From NCBI GenBank assembly GCA_049997955.1, contig JAEBDY010000009.1:62001-126000 (forward strand): a DNA stretch of 64,000 nucleotides. The letters are read 5' to 3'. The position numbers and the translations under genes were made by a program. The notes under the pieces are model-generated. The model did not search any database. It saw nothing but the letters and a program-made list of their open reading frames with translations, and was not told where the DNA came from. Positions 52,725-60,762 of this stretch are shown one piece after another. Each line of letters opens with the position of its first letter. The first letter of the stretch is position 1. This DNA is from Umezawaea sp049997955 (GTDB taxonomy: Bacteria > Actinomycetota > Actinomycetes > Mycobacteriales > Pseudonocardiaceae).

Positions 52725-54599
52725 TCAGCTCCCCAACTCGTCACCGGTGAGGTACTTCTCCAGCTCGCCGCGGTCGAACAGCTCCAGCAGGTCCTCGCGG
52801 ATCGGGATCTGCGGCTTGACGGCCACGTCCACTCCGGACGGTTCGGGAGTGGTGCACACCAGGAGCTTCCGCCGCCAGTCCGAGTCCATCGCGGGGTAGT
52901 CGTCGCGGGTGTGGCCGCCGCGGCTCTCGGTGCGCAGCAGCGCGGCCTTGGCCACGCACTCGCTGACCACCAGCATGTTGCGCAGGTCGAGCGCGAGGTG
53001 CCAGCCGGGGTTGAACTGGCGGTGGCCCTCGACGGTCACCGTCCGGGCGCGGGCCTTGAGCCCTTCGAGGCGTTCCAGGGCCTGCTCGATCTCCTCGGCC
53101 TTGCGGATGATGCCGACGAGGTCGTTCATGGCCTGCTGGAGTTCCATGTGGAGCGTGTACGGGTTCTCCCCGCCCTCGCCGGAGAACGGCGCCAGCGCGA
53201 CCCGTTCGGCCTCGGCGATGGCGGCCTCCGACGGCACCGGCCGGGCGCCAAGCGACGCCGCGTAGTCCGCCGCCCCCGCGCCCGCGCGCCGGCCGAACAC
53301 CAGCAGGTCCGACAGCGAGTTGCCGCCGAGCCGGTTCGACCCGTGCATGCCGCCGGACACCTCGCCCGCCGCGAACAGGCCGGGCACCGACGACGCGCCG
53401 GTGTCCGGGTCGACCTCCACGCCGCCCATGACGTAGTGGCAGGTCGGCCCGACCTCCATCGGCTGGGCGGTGATGTCGACGTCGGCCAGTTCCTTGAACT
53501 GGTGGTGCATCGACGGCAGCCGCCGGGTGATCTCCTCGGCGGGCAGGCGGGTCGACACGTCCAGGAACACGCCGCCGTGCTCGGTGCCGCGGCCCGCCTT
53601 GACCTCGGAGTTGATCGCGCGGGCGACCTCGTCGCGGGGCAGCAGCTCCGGTGGGCGCCGGTTGTTGTCGGCGTCGGTGTACCAGCGGTCGCCCTCGGCC
53701 TCGCTGTCGGCGTACTTCTCCTTGAAGACCTCGGGGATGTAGTCGAACATGAACCGCTTGCCCTCGGAGTTCCGCAGCACGCCACCGTCGCCGCGCACCG
53801 ATTCGGTGACGAGGATGCCCTTCACGCTGGGCGGCCAGACCATGCCGGTCGGGTGGAACTGGATGAACTCCATGTTGATCAGCGAGGCCCCGGCGCGCAG
53901 CGCCAGCGCGTGGCCGTCGCCGGTGTACTCCCAGGAGTTCGAGGTGACCTTGAACGACTTGCCGATGCCACCGGTCGCCAGGATCACCGAGGGGGCGGTG
54001 AACAGCACGAATCGGCCGGACTCGCGCCAGTAGCCGAACGCGCCCGCGACCCGGCCGTCCTCGATCAGCAGGTCGCTGACCGTGAACTCCTGGAACACCT
54101 TCAGCTTGTCCTCGTAGTCGCCGGTCTCGGCGTGGTCCTCCTGCTGCAACGACACGATCTTCTGCTGGAGGCTGCGGATCAGCTCCAGCCCGGTGCGGTC
54201 GCCGACGTGCGCGAGCCGCGGGTACTCGTGGCCGCCGAAGTTGCGCTGGCTGACCCGGCCGTCCGCGGTGCGGTCGAACAGGGCGCCGTAGGTCTCCAGC
54301 TCCCAGACGCGGTCCGGGGCCTCCTTGGCGTGCAGCTCGGCCATCCGCCAGTTGTTGAGGAACTTGCCGCCGCGCATGGTGTCGCGGAAGTGGACCTGCC
54401 AGCTGTCCTTGGAGTTCACGTTGCCCATGGCCGCGGCGATGCCGCCCTCGGCCATCACGGTGTGCGCCTTGCCGAACAGCGACTTGCAGAGCACCGCCGT
54501 GCGCATCCCGTGCTCGCGGGCCTCGATCGCGGCCCGCAGTCCGGCGCCCCCGGCACCGATGACGAGTACGTCGAACGAGTGCCGTTCCAGCTCGGCCAA
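52725..54599 (-). CDS. sdhA: succinate dehydrogenase/fumarate reductase flavoprotein subunit
   Basis: The protein has about 624 residues: FAD-binding FDVLVIGAGGAGLRAAIEAR, the flavinylation region KAHTVMAEGGIAAAMGNVN, the active-site stretch NMEFIQFHPTGMVWPPSVKG and SNRLGGNSLSDLLVFGRRAG. No ATG or GTG precedes the FAD motif. A TTG at 54599 with GGGAG seven bases upstream, overlapping the sdhC stop codon, is the best start. It oxidises succinate or reduces fumarate at the inner face of the membrane. Confidence 0.92.
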   Translation of the reverse strand: MAELERHSFDVLVIGAGGAGLRAAIEAREHGMRTAVLCKSLFGKAHTVMAEGGIAAAMGNVNSKDSWQVHFRDTMRGGKFLNNWRMAELHAKEAPDRVWELETYGALFDRTADGRVSQRNFGGHEYPRLAHVGDRTGLELIRSLQQKIVSLQQEDHAETGDYEDKLKVFQEFTVSDLLIEDGRVAGAFGYWRESGRFVLFTAPSVILATGGIGKSFKVTSNSWEYTGDGHALALRAGASLINMEFIQFHPTGMVWPPSVKGILVTESVRGDGGVLRNSEGKRFMFDYIPEVFKEKYADSEAEGDRWYTDADNNRRPPELLPRDEVARAINSEVKAGRGTEHGGVFLDVSTRLPAEEITRRLPSMHHQFKELADVDITAQPMEVGPTCHYVMGGVEVDPDTGASSVPGLFAAGEVSGGMHGSNRLGGNSLSDLLVFGRRAGAGAADYAASLGARPVPSEAAIAEAERVALAPFSGEGGENPYTLHMELQQAMNDLVGIIRKAEEIEQALERLEGLKARARTVTVEGHRQFNPGWHLALDLRNMLVVSECVAKAALLRTESRGGHTRDDYPAMDSDWRRKLLVCTTPEPSGVDVAVKPQIPIREDLLELFDRGELEKYLTGDELGS

Positions 54600-54610
54600 G
54601 GTTGTGCTCC

Positions 54611-55384
54611 CTAGTTGACGATGCGCAGGTCGCCGATGACCCCGGAGGCGACGAGCGCGATGTAGAGGTCGGTCAGGCAGACGAAGATCAGCGAGGCCCA
54701 GGCGAGCTGCATGTGCTTGGCGTTGAGCTTGGAGATCCTCTGCCACATCCAGTAGCGGACGGGGTGCTTCGAGAAGTGCTTGATCTTGCCGCCCATGATG
54801 TGCCTGCACGAGTGGCAGGACAGGGTGTACGCGGCGAGCAGACCGACGTTGACCAGCAGGATGATGTTGCCGAGTCCGATGCCGAAGCCCTTCTCACCGG
54901 AGAAGGCGGTTATCGCGTCGTAGATGTTGACCAGCAGCAGGAGCGAGGCCGCGTAGAAGAAGTAGCGGTGCAGGTTCTGCGCGATCAGCGGCGCCCTGGT
55001 CTCGCCGGTGTACGTCTTGTGGGGCTCCGCCACGGCGCACGCGGGCGGCGACAGCCAGGCCGCCCGGTAGTAGGCCTTGCGGTAGTAGTAGCAGGTGATC
55101 CGGAACCCCAGCAGGAACGGGATGATGAACACCGGCGGGGTGAGGAAACCGGGCAGTTCCGGGAACGGCTGGCCGAAGTGGCTGGCCGCCGGGACGCACT
55201 CGGCGCTCAGGCAGGGCGAGTACATGGGCGTGAGGTAGTGGTACTCCGCCACCCAGTAGAAGTCGTTCATGAAAGTGCGGATCGCCGCGTAGACCGAGAT
55301 CAATCCCAGACCGAGGACCGTCAGCAAGGGCGACAGCCACCACCGGTCCGTGCGCAGGGTGCGCTCGGAGATCTGCGCCCTCAC
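54611..55384 (-). CDS. sdhC: succinate dehydrogenase membrane anchor (Sdh1 type, single large subunit)
   Basis: The protein of about 257 residues has five hydrophobic helices (VLGLGLISVYAAIRTFMNDF, FIIPFLLGFRITCYYYRKAY, RYFFYAASLLLLVNIYDAIT, LGNIILLVNVGLLAAYTLSC, LAWASLIFVCLTDLYIALVA). Cys and His pairs are present (SPCLSAEC, SCHSCRHIMGG). It resembles the anchor of mycobacterial Sdh1, for which a membrane-embedded Rieske-type cluster has been reported; SCHSCRH may supply ligands here, which is inference. The start is uncertain: GTG 55384 (AGGTGG, 8 bases upstream) or GTG 55396. Confidence 0.85.
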   Translation of the reverse strand: MRAQISERTLRTDRWWLSPLLTVLGLGLISVYAAIRTFMNDFYWVAEYHYLTPMYSPCLSAECVPAASHFGQPFPELPGFLTPPVFIIPFLLGFRITCYYYRKAYYRAAWLSPPACAVAEPHKTYTGETRAPLIAQNLHRYFFYAASLLLLVNIYDAITAFSGEKGFGIGLGNIILLVNVGLLAAYTLSCHSCRHIMGGKIKHFSKHPVRYWMWQRISKLNAKHMQLAWASLIFVCLTDLYIALVASGVIGDLRIVN

Positions 55385-55426
55385 CAACTGGCCCACCTCG
55401 GTTCCACTTCGTTGTGGCTGCAAAGG

Positions 55427-55458
55427 CCTCGGCCCCCGCATTCCAGCGAGGGCCGAGG
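55427..55458 (-). terminator. hairpin after the 96-residue protein gene
   Basis: CCTCGGCCC and GGGCCGAGG form a perfect 9-bp stem between the 55477 stop and the sdhC start. It lies in the path of minus-strand transcripts and may act as a terminator or attenuator before sdhCAB. Confidence 0.5.
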
Positions 55459-55476
55459 TGGAGTGTTGCAGATCAC

Positions 55477-55767
55477 CTATCGGTGACGGTAGCCGCCCAA
55501 GCCCTCGTCGTCGGCGTCCTGCCAGAGGGACGAGTCGTACGGCGTGTCGGGCACCACGACCACCTCCCGCTCGACCAGGGGCGCCCTCCGGGGCGGTGGC
55601 GGGGAGTCGATGTCGATCAACTCCGTGGCATCGATGTCCATGCGCTCGATGTCGTTGGCAAGGCGCTGCACTGCGGCAACGTCGCCGTAACGCCCGCGCA
55701 GGGAGCCGACGCACTGCCTGAGCTGACCCAGCGCGCGCCTCAACTCGACGATCTCCGTGGACGTCAT
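55477..55767 (-). CDS. small conserved hypothetical protein
   Basis: Ninety-six residues follow a GGAGG site placed 7 bases before the ATG. The first half (TEIVELRRALGQLRQCVGSL, VAAVQRLANDIERMDIDATE) looks like an amphipathic helical or coiled-coil segment. The second half is Pro-rich then acidic (PPPPRRAPLVEREVVVVPDT). No family is recognised. It precedes the sdhCAB operon on the same strand, with a hairpin between. Confidence 0.75.
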   Translation of the reverse strand: MTSTEIVELRRALGQLRQCVGSLRGRYGDVAAVQRLANDIERMDIDATELIDIDSPPPPRRAPLVEREVVVVPDTPYDSSLWQDADDEGLGGYRHR

Positions 55768-55881
55768 GTCGCACCTCCGTTACCGAGGTCCCCGTCAGTG
55801 ATCCCGGTGCCGACTCTGCCCTGTCCAAGCCCATGTGACAAGCAACACACGCCAAGATTTAATTCGCACTTACCGCACGGT

Positions 55882-55905
55882 TACTGAATCGGTCACTGAA
55901 TCGGT
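55882..55905 (+). promoter_or_regulatory. tandem 12-bp direct repeat in the edd promoter region
   Basis: TACTGAATCGGT (55882-55893) is followed immediately by CACTGAATCGGT (55894-55905), 11 of 12 identical. It lies in an AT-richer patch (TTTAATT at 55859) upstream of edd. A tandem site for a regulator of the Entner-Doudoroff genes is plausible. Confidence 0.5.
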
Positions 55906-56020
55906 TCTGTTCGAAAAGGCCCTGGTGACCTACCCTGAAGGCGTCACGACCGTTCGTGCGACGCCAGCGCTGTCGTCCCACTGGGCCCCACCACGGCCCG
56001 TGATCACCGGAGACAGCCCC

Positions 56021-57892
56021 ATGAGCCAGACGCACCCCATCGTCGCCGAGGTGACCGAGCGCATCGCGGCCCGCAGCGCCGCAGGTCGCGCCACCTACCT
56101 CGAGCGCGTGGCCGCAGCGGCCAGCGAGAGCACCACCCGCACGGGCATGGCGTGCAGCAACCTCGCCCACGGCTTCGCGGGCATCACCGGCGGCGACAAG
56201 GCCGCCCTGCGGGCGCTGCGCAAGCCGAACGTGGCGATCGTGTCCGCCTACAACGACATGCTGTCGGCCCACCAGCCGATGGACGAGTACCCCGCGTGGA
56301 TCAAGGACGCCGCCCGCCAGGTGGGTGGCATCGCCCAGTTCGCCGGCGGCGTGCCCGCCATGTGCGACGGCATCACCCAGGGGCGCGACGGCATGGAGCT
56401 GTCGCTGTTCAGCCGCGACGTCATCGCCATGTCCACCGGCGTGGCCCTGTCGCACGAGATGTTCGACGCGACGCTGCTGCTGGGCGTGTGCGACAAGATC
56501 GTGCCCGGCATGCTGATCGGCGCGCTGTCGTTCGGGCACCTGCCGACGATCCTGGTGCCCGCGGGCCCGATGAGCTCCGGCTTGACGAACTCCGAGAAGA
56601 GCCGCGTCAGGCAGCTCTTCGCCGAGGGCAAAGCGACCCGCGAGGAGCTGCTCGACGCCGAGGCGGCGTCGTACCACAGCCCCGGCACCTGCACGTTCTA
56701 CGGAACGGCCAACTCGAACCAGCTCGTCAACGAGGTCATGGGCCTGCACCTGCCGGGCGCGACCTTCGTGCCGCCGGGCACGCCGCTGCGGCGCGCGCTG
56801 ACCGAGGAAGCCGCCCGCCGCGCGGTGAAGATCAGCCGCGGCGAGGACTACACGCCGATCGCCCGCGTGGTCGACGAGCGCTCCATCGTGAACGGAGTCG
56901 TCGCGCTGCTGGCGACCGGTGGCTCGACCAACCTGACGATGCACCTGGTCGCCATCGCGTCCGCCGCGGGCATCGAGCTGAGCTGGGACGACTTCTCCGA
57001 CCTCTCGTCGGTCGTGCCGCTGCTGACCAGGGTCTACCCGAACGGCAGCGCGGACATCAACCACTTCCAGGCCGCGGGCGGCGTCCAGTTCCTGGTCGGC
57101 ACGCTGCTCGACGCGGGTCTGCTGCACGGCGACGTGCACACCGTCGCGGGCTTCGGCCTCGACCGGTACCGCGAGGAGCCGGTGCTGATCGACGGCGAGC
57201 TGCTCTGGCGCGACGGCCCGACCAAGAGCCTCGACACCGCCGTGCTGCGCGGCGCCGACGCGCCGTTCGCGGCCGACGGCGGGCTGCGGATGATGACCGG
57301 CAACCTCGGCCGCGCGGTGATCAAGGTGTCCGCCGTGGCCGCGCAGAACCGCGTCGTCGAGGCGCCCGCCCGCGTGTTCACCACGCAGGAGGCGTTCGCC
57401 GAGGCGTTCCGGGCGGGCGAGCTGGAGCGCGACGTCGTGGTCGTCGTCCGCAACCAGGGCCCGCAGGCCAACGGCATGCCGGAGCTGCACAAGCTCACGC
57501 CGCCGCTGGGCGTGCTGATGGACCGCGGCCACAAGGTCGCGATCGTCACCGACGGCCGCATGTCCGGCGCTTCCGGCAAGATCCCGGCCGCCATCCAGCT
57601 CACCCCCGAGGCCGCCGTCGGCGGCCCCCTCGGCCGGGTGCGCGACGGCGACGTGATCCGCCTGGACGCCGAGACGGGCACGCTGGAGGTGTTCGTGGAC
57701 GCCGCCGAACTCGCCGCACGGCCGCTGGTCGACTTCCCCGCCGACGCGCAGGCGTGGACCGGCACGGGCCGCGAGCTGTTCGCCGCGCTCCGCCGCGCGG
57801 TCGGCCCTGCGGACCGCGGCGCGAGCGTCTTCGGCCCCGTCGCCGCGTCCCACTTCGAAGGCCGGTGGGAGTCCCAGCACGCCTCCCGCTAG
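56021..57892 (+). CDS. edd: 6-phosphogluconate dehydratase
   Basis: ATG 56021 (GGAGA 8 bases upstream) gives a 623-residue IlvD/Edd-family protein. The iron-sulfur cysteines fall in VPAMCDGITQGRDGMEL, LLLGVCDKIVPGM and SPGTCTFYGTANSNQLVNEV, and MACSNLAHGFAGITGGDKAA is the Edd-specific start. Length and these motifs favour Edd over dihydroxy-acid dehydratase. It makes KDPG from 6-phosphogluconate; eda follows 290 bases downstream, completing the Entner-Doudoroff pathway. Confidence 0.95.
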   Translation: MSQTHPIVAEVTERIAARSAAGRATYLERVAAAASESTTRTGMACSNLAHGFAGITGGDKAALRALRKPNVAIVSAYNDMLSAHQPMDEYPAWIKDAARQVGGIAQFAGGVPAMCDGITQGRDGMELSLFSRDVIAMSTGVALSHEMFDATLLLGVCDKIVPGMLIGALSFGHLPTILVPAGPMSSGLTNSEKSRVRQLFAEGKATREELLDAEAASYHSPGTCTFYGTANSNQLVNEVMGLHLPGATFVPPGTPLRRALTEEAARRAVKISRGEDYTPIARVVDERSIVNGVVALLATGGSTNLTMHLVAIASAAGIELSWDDFSDLSSVVPLLTRVYPNGSADINHFQAAGGVQFLVGTLLDAGLLHGDVHTVAGFGLDRYREEPVLIDGELLWRDGPTKSLDTAVLRGADAPFAADGGLRMMTGNLGRAVIKVSAVAAQNRVVEAPARVFTTQEAFAEAFRAGELERDVVVVVRNQGPQANGMPELHKLTPPLGVLMDRGHKVAIVTDGRMSGASGKIPAAIQLTPEAAVGGPLGRVRDGDVIRLDAETGTLEVFVDAAELAARPLVDFPADAQAWTGTGRELFAALRRAVGPADRGASVFGPVAASHFEGRWESQHASR

Positions 57893-57963
57893 TCCCCGGT
57901 TCCACGGCAAGCAGGGGCCTCGAAGTCCGCGGTGGCGGCGGGGTTGCGGCAGAACAGCTGGAT

Positions 57964-57992
57964 CAGGCCTGGCACGATCGCCGCCAGGCCTG
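57964..57992 (+). other. hairpin between edd and eda
   Basis: CAGGCCTGGC and GCCAGGCCTG form a perfect 10-bp stem around 9 bases, 71 bases after the edd stop. The rest of the 290-base edd-eda gap shows no gene. eda may therefore have its own promoter. Confidence 0.45.
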
Positions 57993-58182
57993 GTCGCGCG
58001 ACCGGGCAGAGGTCGCCCACCGGGTGGGCCCCCCGAGTTCCACAGTACGACCGACCACCGACAGTGGATCTTGAAAGACCCGGTTGTCGCACCTCACCGC
58101 TAGGCTGCCCGGTTGGGCGGCCCGCTCCGAAGACGTGCCGCCGGGCACCCAGCACCGACCACCAGACCCAGGAGGCTTCGCG

Positions 58183-58806
58183 GTGACCACCAGCGCGGAT
58201 CTGCTCACGCTGTCCCCCGTCATCCCGGTCGTCGTCGTGGACGACGCCGCGCACGCCGTGCCGTTGGCGCAGGCGTTGCTGCGCGGCGGGATCGGGGTGA
58301 TCGAGCTGACGCTGCGGACGCCCGCGGCGCTGGCCGCGATCGAGCGGGTGGCGGCGGAGGTGCCGGAGATCGTGATCGGCGCGGGGACGGTGACCACGCC
58401 GGAACTGGCCGAGCAGGCGACGAAGGCGGGCGCGGCGTTCCTGGTGACCCCCGGCTGCACGGAGCGGCTGCTGAACGCCGTCGAGGACACCGGGCTGCCG
58501 TTCCTGCCGGGTGCGGCGACCGTGTCGGAGGCGCTGCGGCTGTTCGAGCGCGGCCTGACGGCGCTGAAGTTCTTCCCCGCCGAGGCCGCGGGGGGCGTGG
58601 ACTACCTGAAGTCGATCGGCGGTCCGCTGCCGCAGCTGCGCTTCTGCCCGACGGGCGGCATCACGCCGGACTCGGCGCCGAGGTACCTGGCGCTGCCGAA
58701 CGTGGGCTGCGTCGGCGGCTCCTGGCTGACGCCGAAGGACGCCCTGGCCGCTGGCGACTGGGGCCGGGTCGAGGCGCTCGCCGCGGCCGCGTCCGGGCTC
58801 AGGTAG
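58183..58806 (+). CDS. eda: KDPG aldolase (2-keto-3-deoxy-6-phosphogluconate aldolase)
   Basis: GTG 58183 follows a perfect AGGAGG. The 207-residue TIM-barrel enzyme has VIELTLRTPAAL (catalytic Glu), GAGTVTTPELAEQATKAGA, FLVTPG and the Schiff-base Lys in ALKFFPAEAAGG. It splits KDPG into pyruvate and glyceraldehyde-3-phosphate. It acts directly after Edd, encoded upstream. Confidence 0.95.
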   Translation: MTTSADLLTLSPVIPVVVVDDAAHAVPLAQALLRGGIGVIELTLRTPAALAAIERVAAEVPEIVIGAGTVTTPELAEQATKAGAAFLVTPGCTERLLNAVEDTGLPFLPGAATVSEALRLFERGLTALKFFPAEAAGGVDYLKSIGGPLPQLRFCPTGGITPDSAPRYLALPNVGCVGGSWLTPKDALAAGDWGRVEALAAAASGLR

Positions 58807-58980
58807 GGAAGACCGCCGCCTGGGAGTCGCCCCTCGGGACCGGCGTCCCAGCCCGGTGGGCATTCCACTGCACCGGTCTGTGGGGCTGGTCAGGCCTGTG
58901 ACGAGCGCTGAGAACACAGATCCCCGAACTCATCGAGGGGGAACCCGTGTTGCTCTTCCCGTCGCGGCGCAGGCGGCGGG

Positions 58981-59625
58981 CTAGTCCAGCAGGGCCAGCG
59001 CCTCGGTGATCGAGTCGGCAACCGGCACCCCGGTGGCCTCCAGCTTGGCGCGGCTCATCACGCCGGTCGTGACCAGGACGCACGACGCGCCCACGTGCGC
59101 GGCGGCCTCGGCGTCGTCCACCACGTCCCCGATGAGCACTACGTCGGCCGGGTCGAGGTCCAGCTCGGCCAGGTGAGCCGCGAGGTGAGCCGCCTTCGAC
59201 CCGCCCTGCGCCACGTCGCGCAGCCCGTCGACCCGGCTGAACAGCTCCGTCAGACCGTATTCGCCGACCAGCACGACCAGCTCGTCGTGGTACCACATCG
59301 ACAGCAGCGACTGGGTGCGGCCGCGACCGCCCCACGCCCGCAGGTGTTCCGGCGCGCCGTCGGCGAGGCGGCAGAGCGACAGCAGGCCGCGGTAGTGGTC
59401 GTGGTAGATCGTGTCGATGCGCGTCCACGCCGCCGCGTCGAGCCGCTGGGCCAACAACTGCTCGTAGCACTGGAGGAGCGGGCGGCTGAACACCGAGCGC
59501 CAGTGGTCCAACGTGATCGCCTCGCGCCCGAACCCGGCGCAGACCGCGTTGACCGCGGACAGGACGGCGTCGTTGTCGTGCAGCAGCGTCCCGTTCCAGT
59601 CCCACACCACGTGCCTCGTCGCCAC
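58981..59625 (-). CDS. HAD-superfamily hydrolase, third gene of the RNA-repair operon
   Basis: The 214-residue protein (GTG start) begins HVVWDWNGTLLHDNDAVLSA. This is HAD motif I with the second acidic residue replaced by Asn (DWNGT instead of DxDGT). VLVTTGVMS is a possible motif II; the acidic motif IV is VLIGDVVDDAEAA. Most HAD phosphatases need the second Asp as general acid, so activity may be altered, although DxN members are common in actinobacteria. It lies 9 bases after the HD-kinase gene on the same strand, so a role in RNA end processing or nucleotide metabolism is possible. Confidence 0.82.
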   Translation of the reverse strand: MATRHVVWDWNGTLLHDNDAVLSAVNAVCAGFGREAITLDHWRSVFSRPLLQCYEQLLAQRLDAAAWTRIDTIYHDHYRGLLSLCRLADGAPEHLRAWGGRGRTQSLLSMWYHDELVVLVGEYGLTELFSRVDGLRDVAQGGSKAAHLAAHLAELDLDPADVVLIGDVVDDAEAAAHVGASCVLVTTGVMSRAKLEATGVPVADSITEALALLD

Positions 59626-59634
59626 GCGGGCACC

Positions 59635-60762
59635 CTATCGCCCGGTGTCGACCCACTCGACGTGGTGCGCCTCGGTCGGATCCGGCGCCTCCCACCTGCC
59701 GATCAGCCGTTCCACCACGGCGTCCGGCACCGGCTCGGCCCTCGACCGGTTCCGCGCCCGCAGCACCTCGGGCGCCGCCTCCAAGCCCACCAGCGTCACC
59801 CTCGCGCGGTAGTCGGCGGCCAGCCCGACGCACCGTTCCCGCAGCTGGCGCGACACGTTGGTCGCGTTCCACACGAACCGCTCCCCGGCCCGCAGGTGCA
59901 CCCGAGCCTGGTCGAACGCCGCCGCGACCACCGCCCGCTGATCACCGCCGGGCTTCACGCCCATCCGGGCCCGGACCGCGTCCAGGCTCACCACCGGCCA
60001 CCCCCGCCGGTGCGCGGCGATCCAGTGGTCCTTGCCCACACCCGGCAGTCCGGACAGGACGGTCACGTCCATCCTCGTGTCGTCGAACGCGGCGTACTCC
60101 GGGTCCCGGCCCGGCGTGCGGAAGTACTGGAACCGCGCGTGCGCCGAGGCGAACTCCTTCGGCCGGTCCAGGCAGTCCAGTTCGCGGCAGTACTCCCGGA
60201 ACAGCTCGATGTTCTCCACCACGCCGTCCGCGTCCGCGCACACCCTGCCCAGGATGTCCGCCGTCGCCAGGACCGCCAGGTCGTCGTTGCGCGCCACCAG
60301 GCTGACCCGGTGGACGATCCGAGCCAGGTCAGGCCGCTCCAACGCCCAGAACGGCACCTGGTGGTGGTTCACCAGGGCGGCGACGTGCTCACGCCACGCG
60401 CGCGGCGCCCCGAGTTCCCACAGCACCCGTCGGGCCAGCAGGTCACCGTGCCGCGAGTGCCCGTGCGCGGTGACCCGCCCGTGCTCGTCCACCTGCGTCC
60501 GGTAGGGCTTCGCGCAGTCGTGCAGCAGCACAGCGGCGAACAGCAGCGACCGCTCGTGCTCGGGTCTCGCCCGCCACTCCGGCAAGGACACCAGCGCCTC
60601 GCACGCCATCCGCGTGTGCGTGGCAACGTCGCCTTCCGCGTGGTGCACCGGATCCTGCACGACACCGCGCAGCCGCCGCACCCACTCGAACGCGTCCTCG
60701 ATCTCGGACCACCGCACCGTCCACTCCGGACCGCGCGGGCACAGCTCGTCAAAGATCCGCAT
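59635..60762 (-). CDS. HD-phosphoesterase / polynucleotide 5'-kinase fusion (HD-Pnk type)
   Basis: The 375-residue protein joins an N-terminal HD phosphohydrolase domain (about 30-175; HHAEGD at 40-45, LLHDCAKP with His81-Asp82, HSRHGD at 102-107, NHHQ at 132-135) to a C-terminal P-loop kinase. The kinase shows SGLPGVGKDHW with Lys244, SLDAVR with Asp261 and Arg264, and the lid RARNRSR. This architecture matches HD-Pnk of Runella, which removes 2',3'-phosphate ends and phosphorylates 5'-OH ends. The residue after the P-loop Lys is Asp rather than Ser/Thr. The start overlaps the RNA ligase gene by 14 bases. Confidence 0.85.
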   Translation of the reverse strand: MRIFDELCPRGPEWTVRWSEIEDAFEWVRRLRGVVQDPVHHAEGDVATHTRMACEALVSLPEWRARPEHERSLLFAAVLLHDCAKPYRTQVDEHGRVTAHGHSRHGDLLARRVLWELGAPRAWREHVAALVNHHQVPFWALERPDLARIVHRVSLVARNDDLAVLATADILGRVCADADGVVENIELFREYCRELDCLDRPKEFASAHARFQYFRTPGRDPEYAAFDDTRMDVTVLSGLPGVGKDHWIAAHRRGWPVVSLDAVRARMGVKPGGDQRAVVAAAFDQARVHLRAGERFVWNATNVSRQLRERCVGLAADYRARVTLVGLEAAPEVLRARNRSRAEPVPDAVVERLIGRWEAPDPTEAHHVEWVDTGR

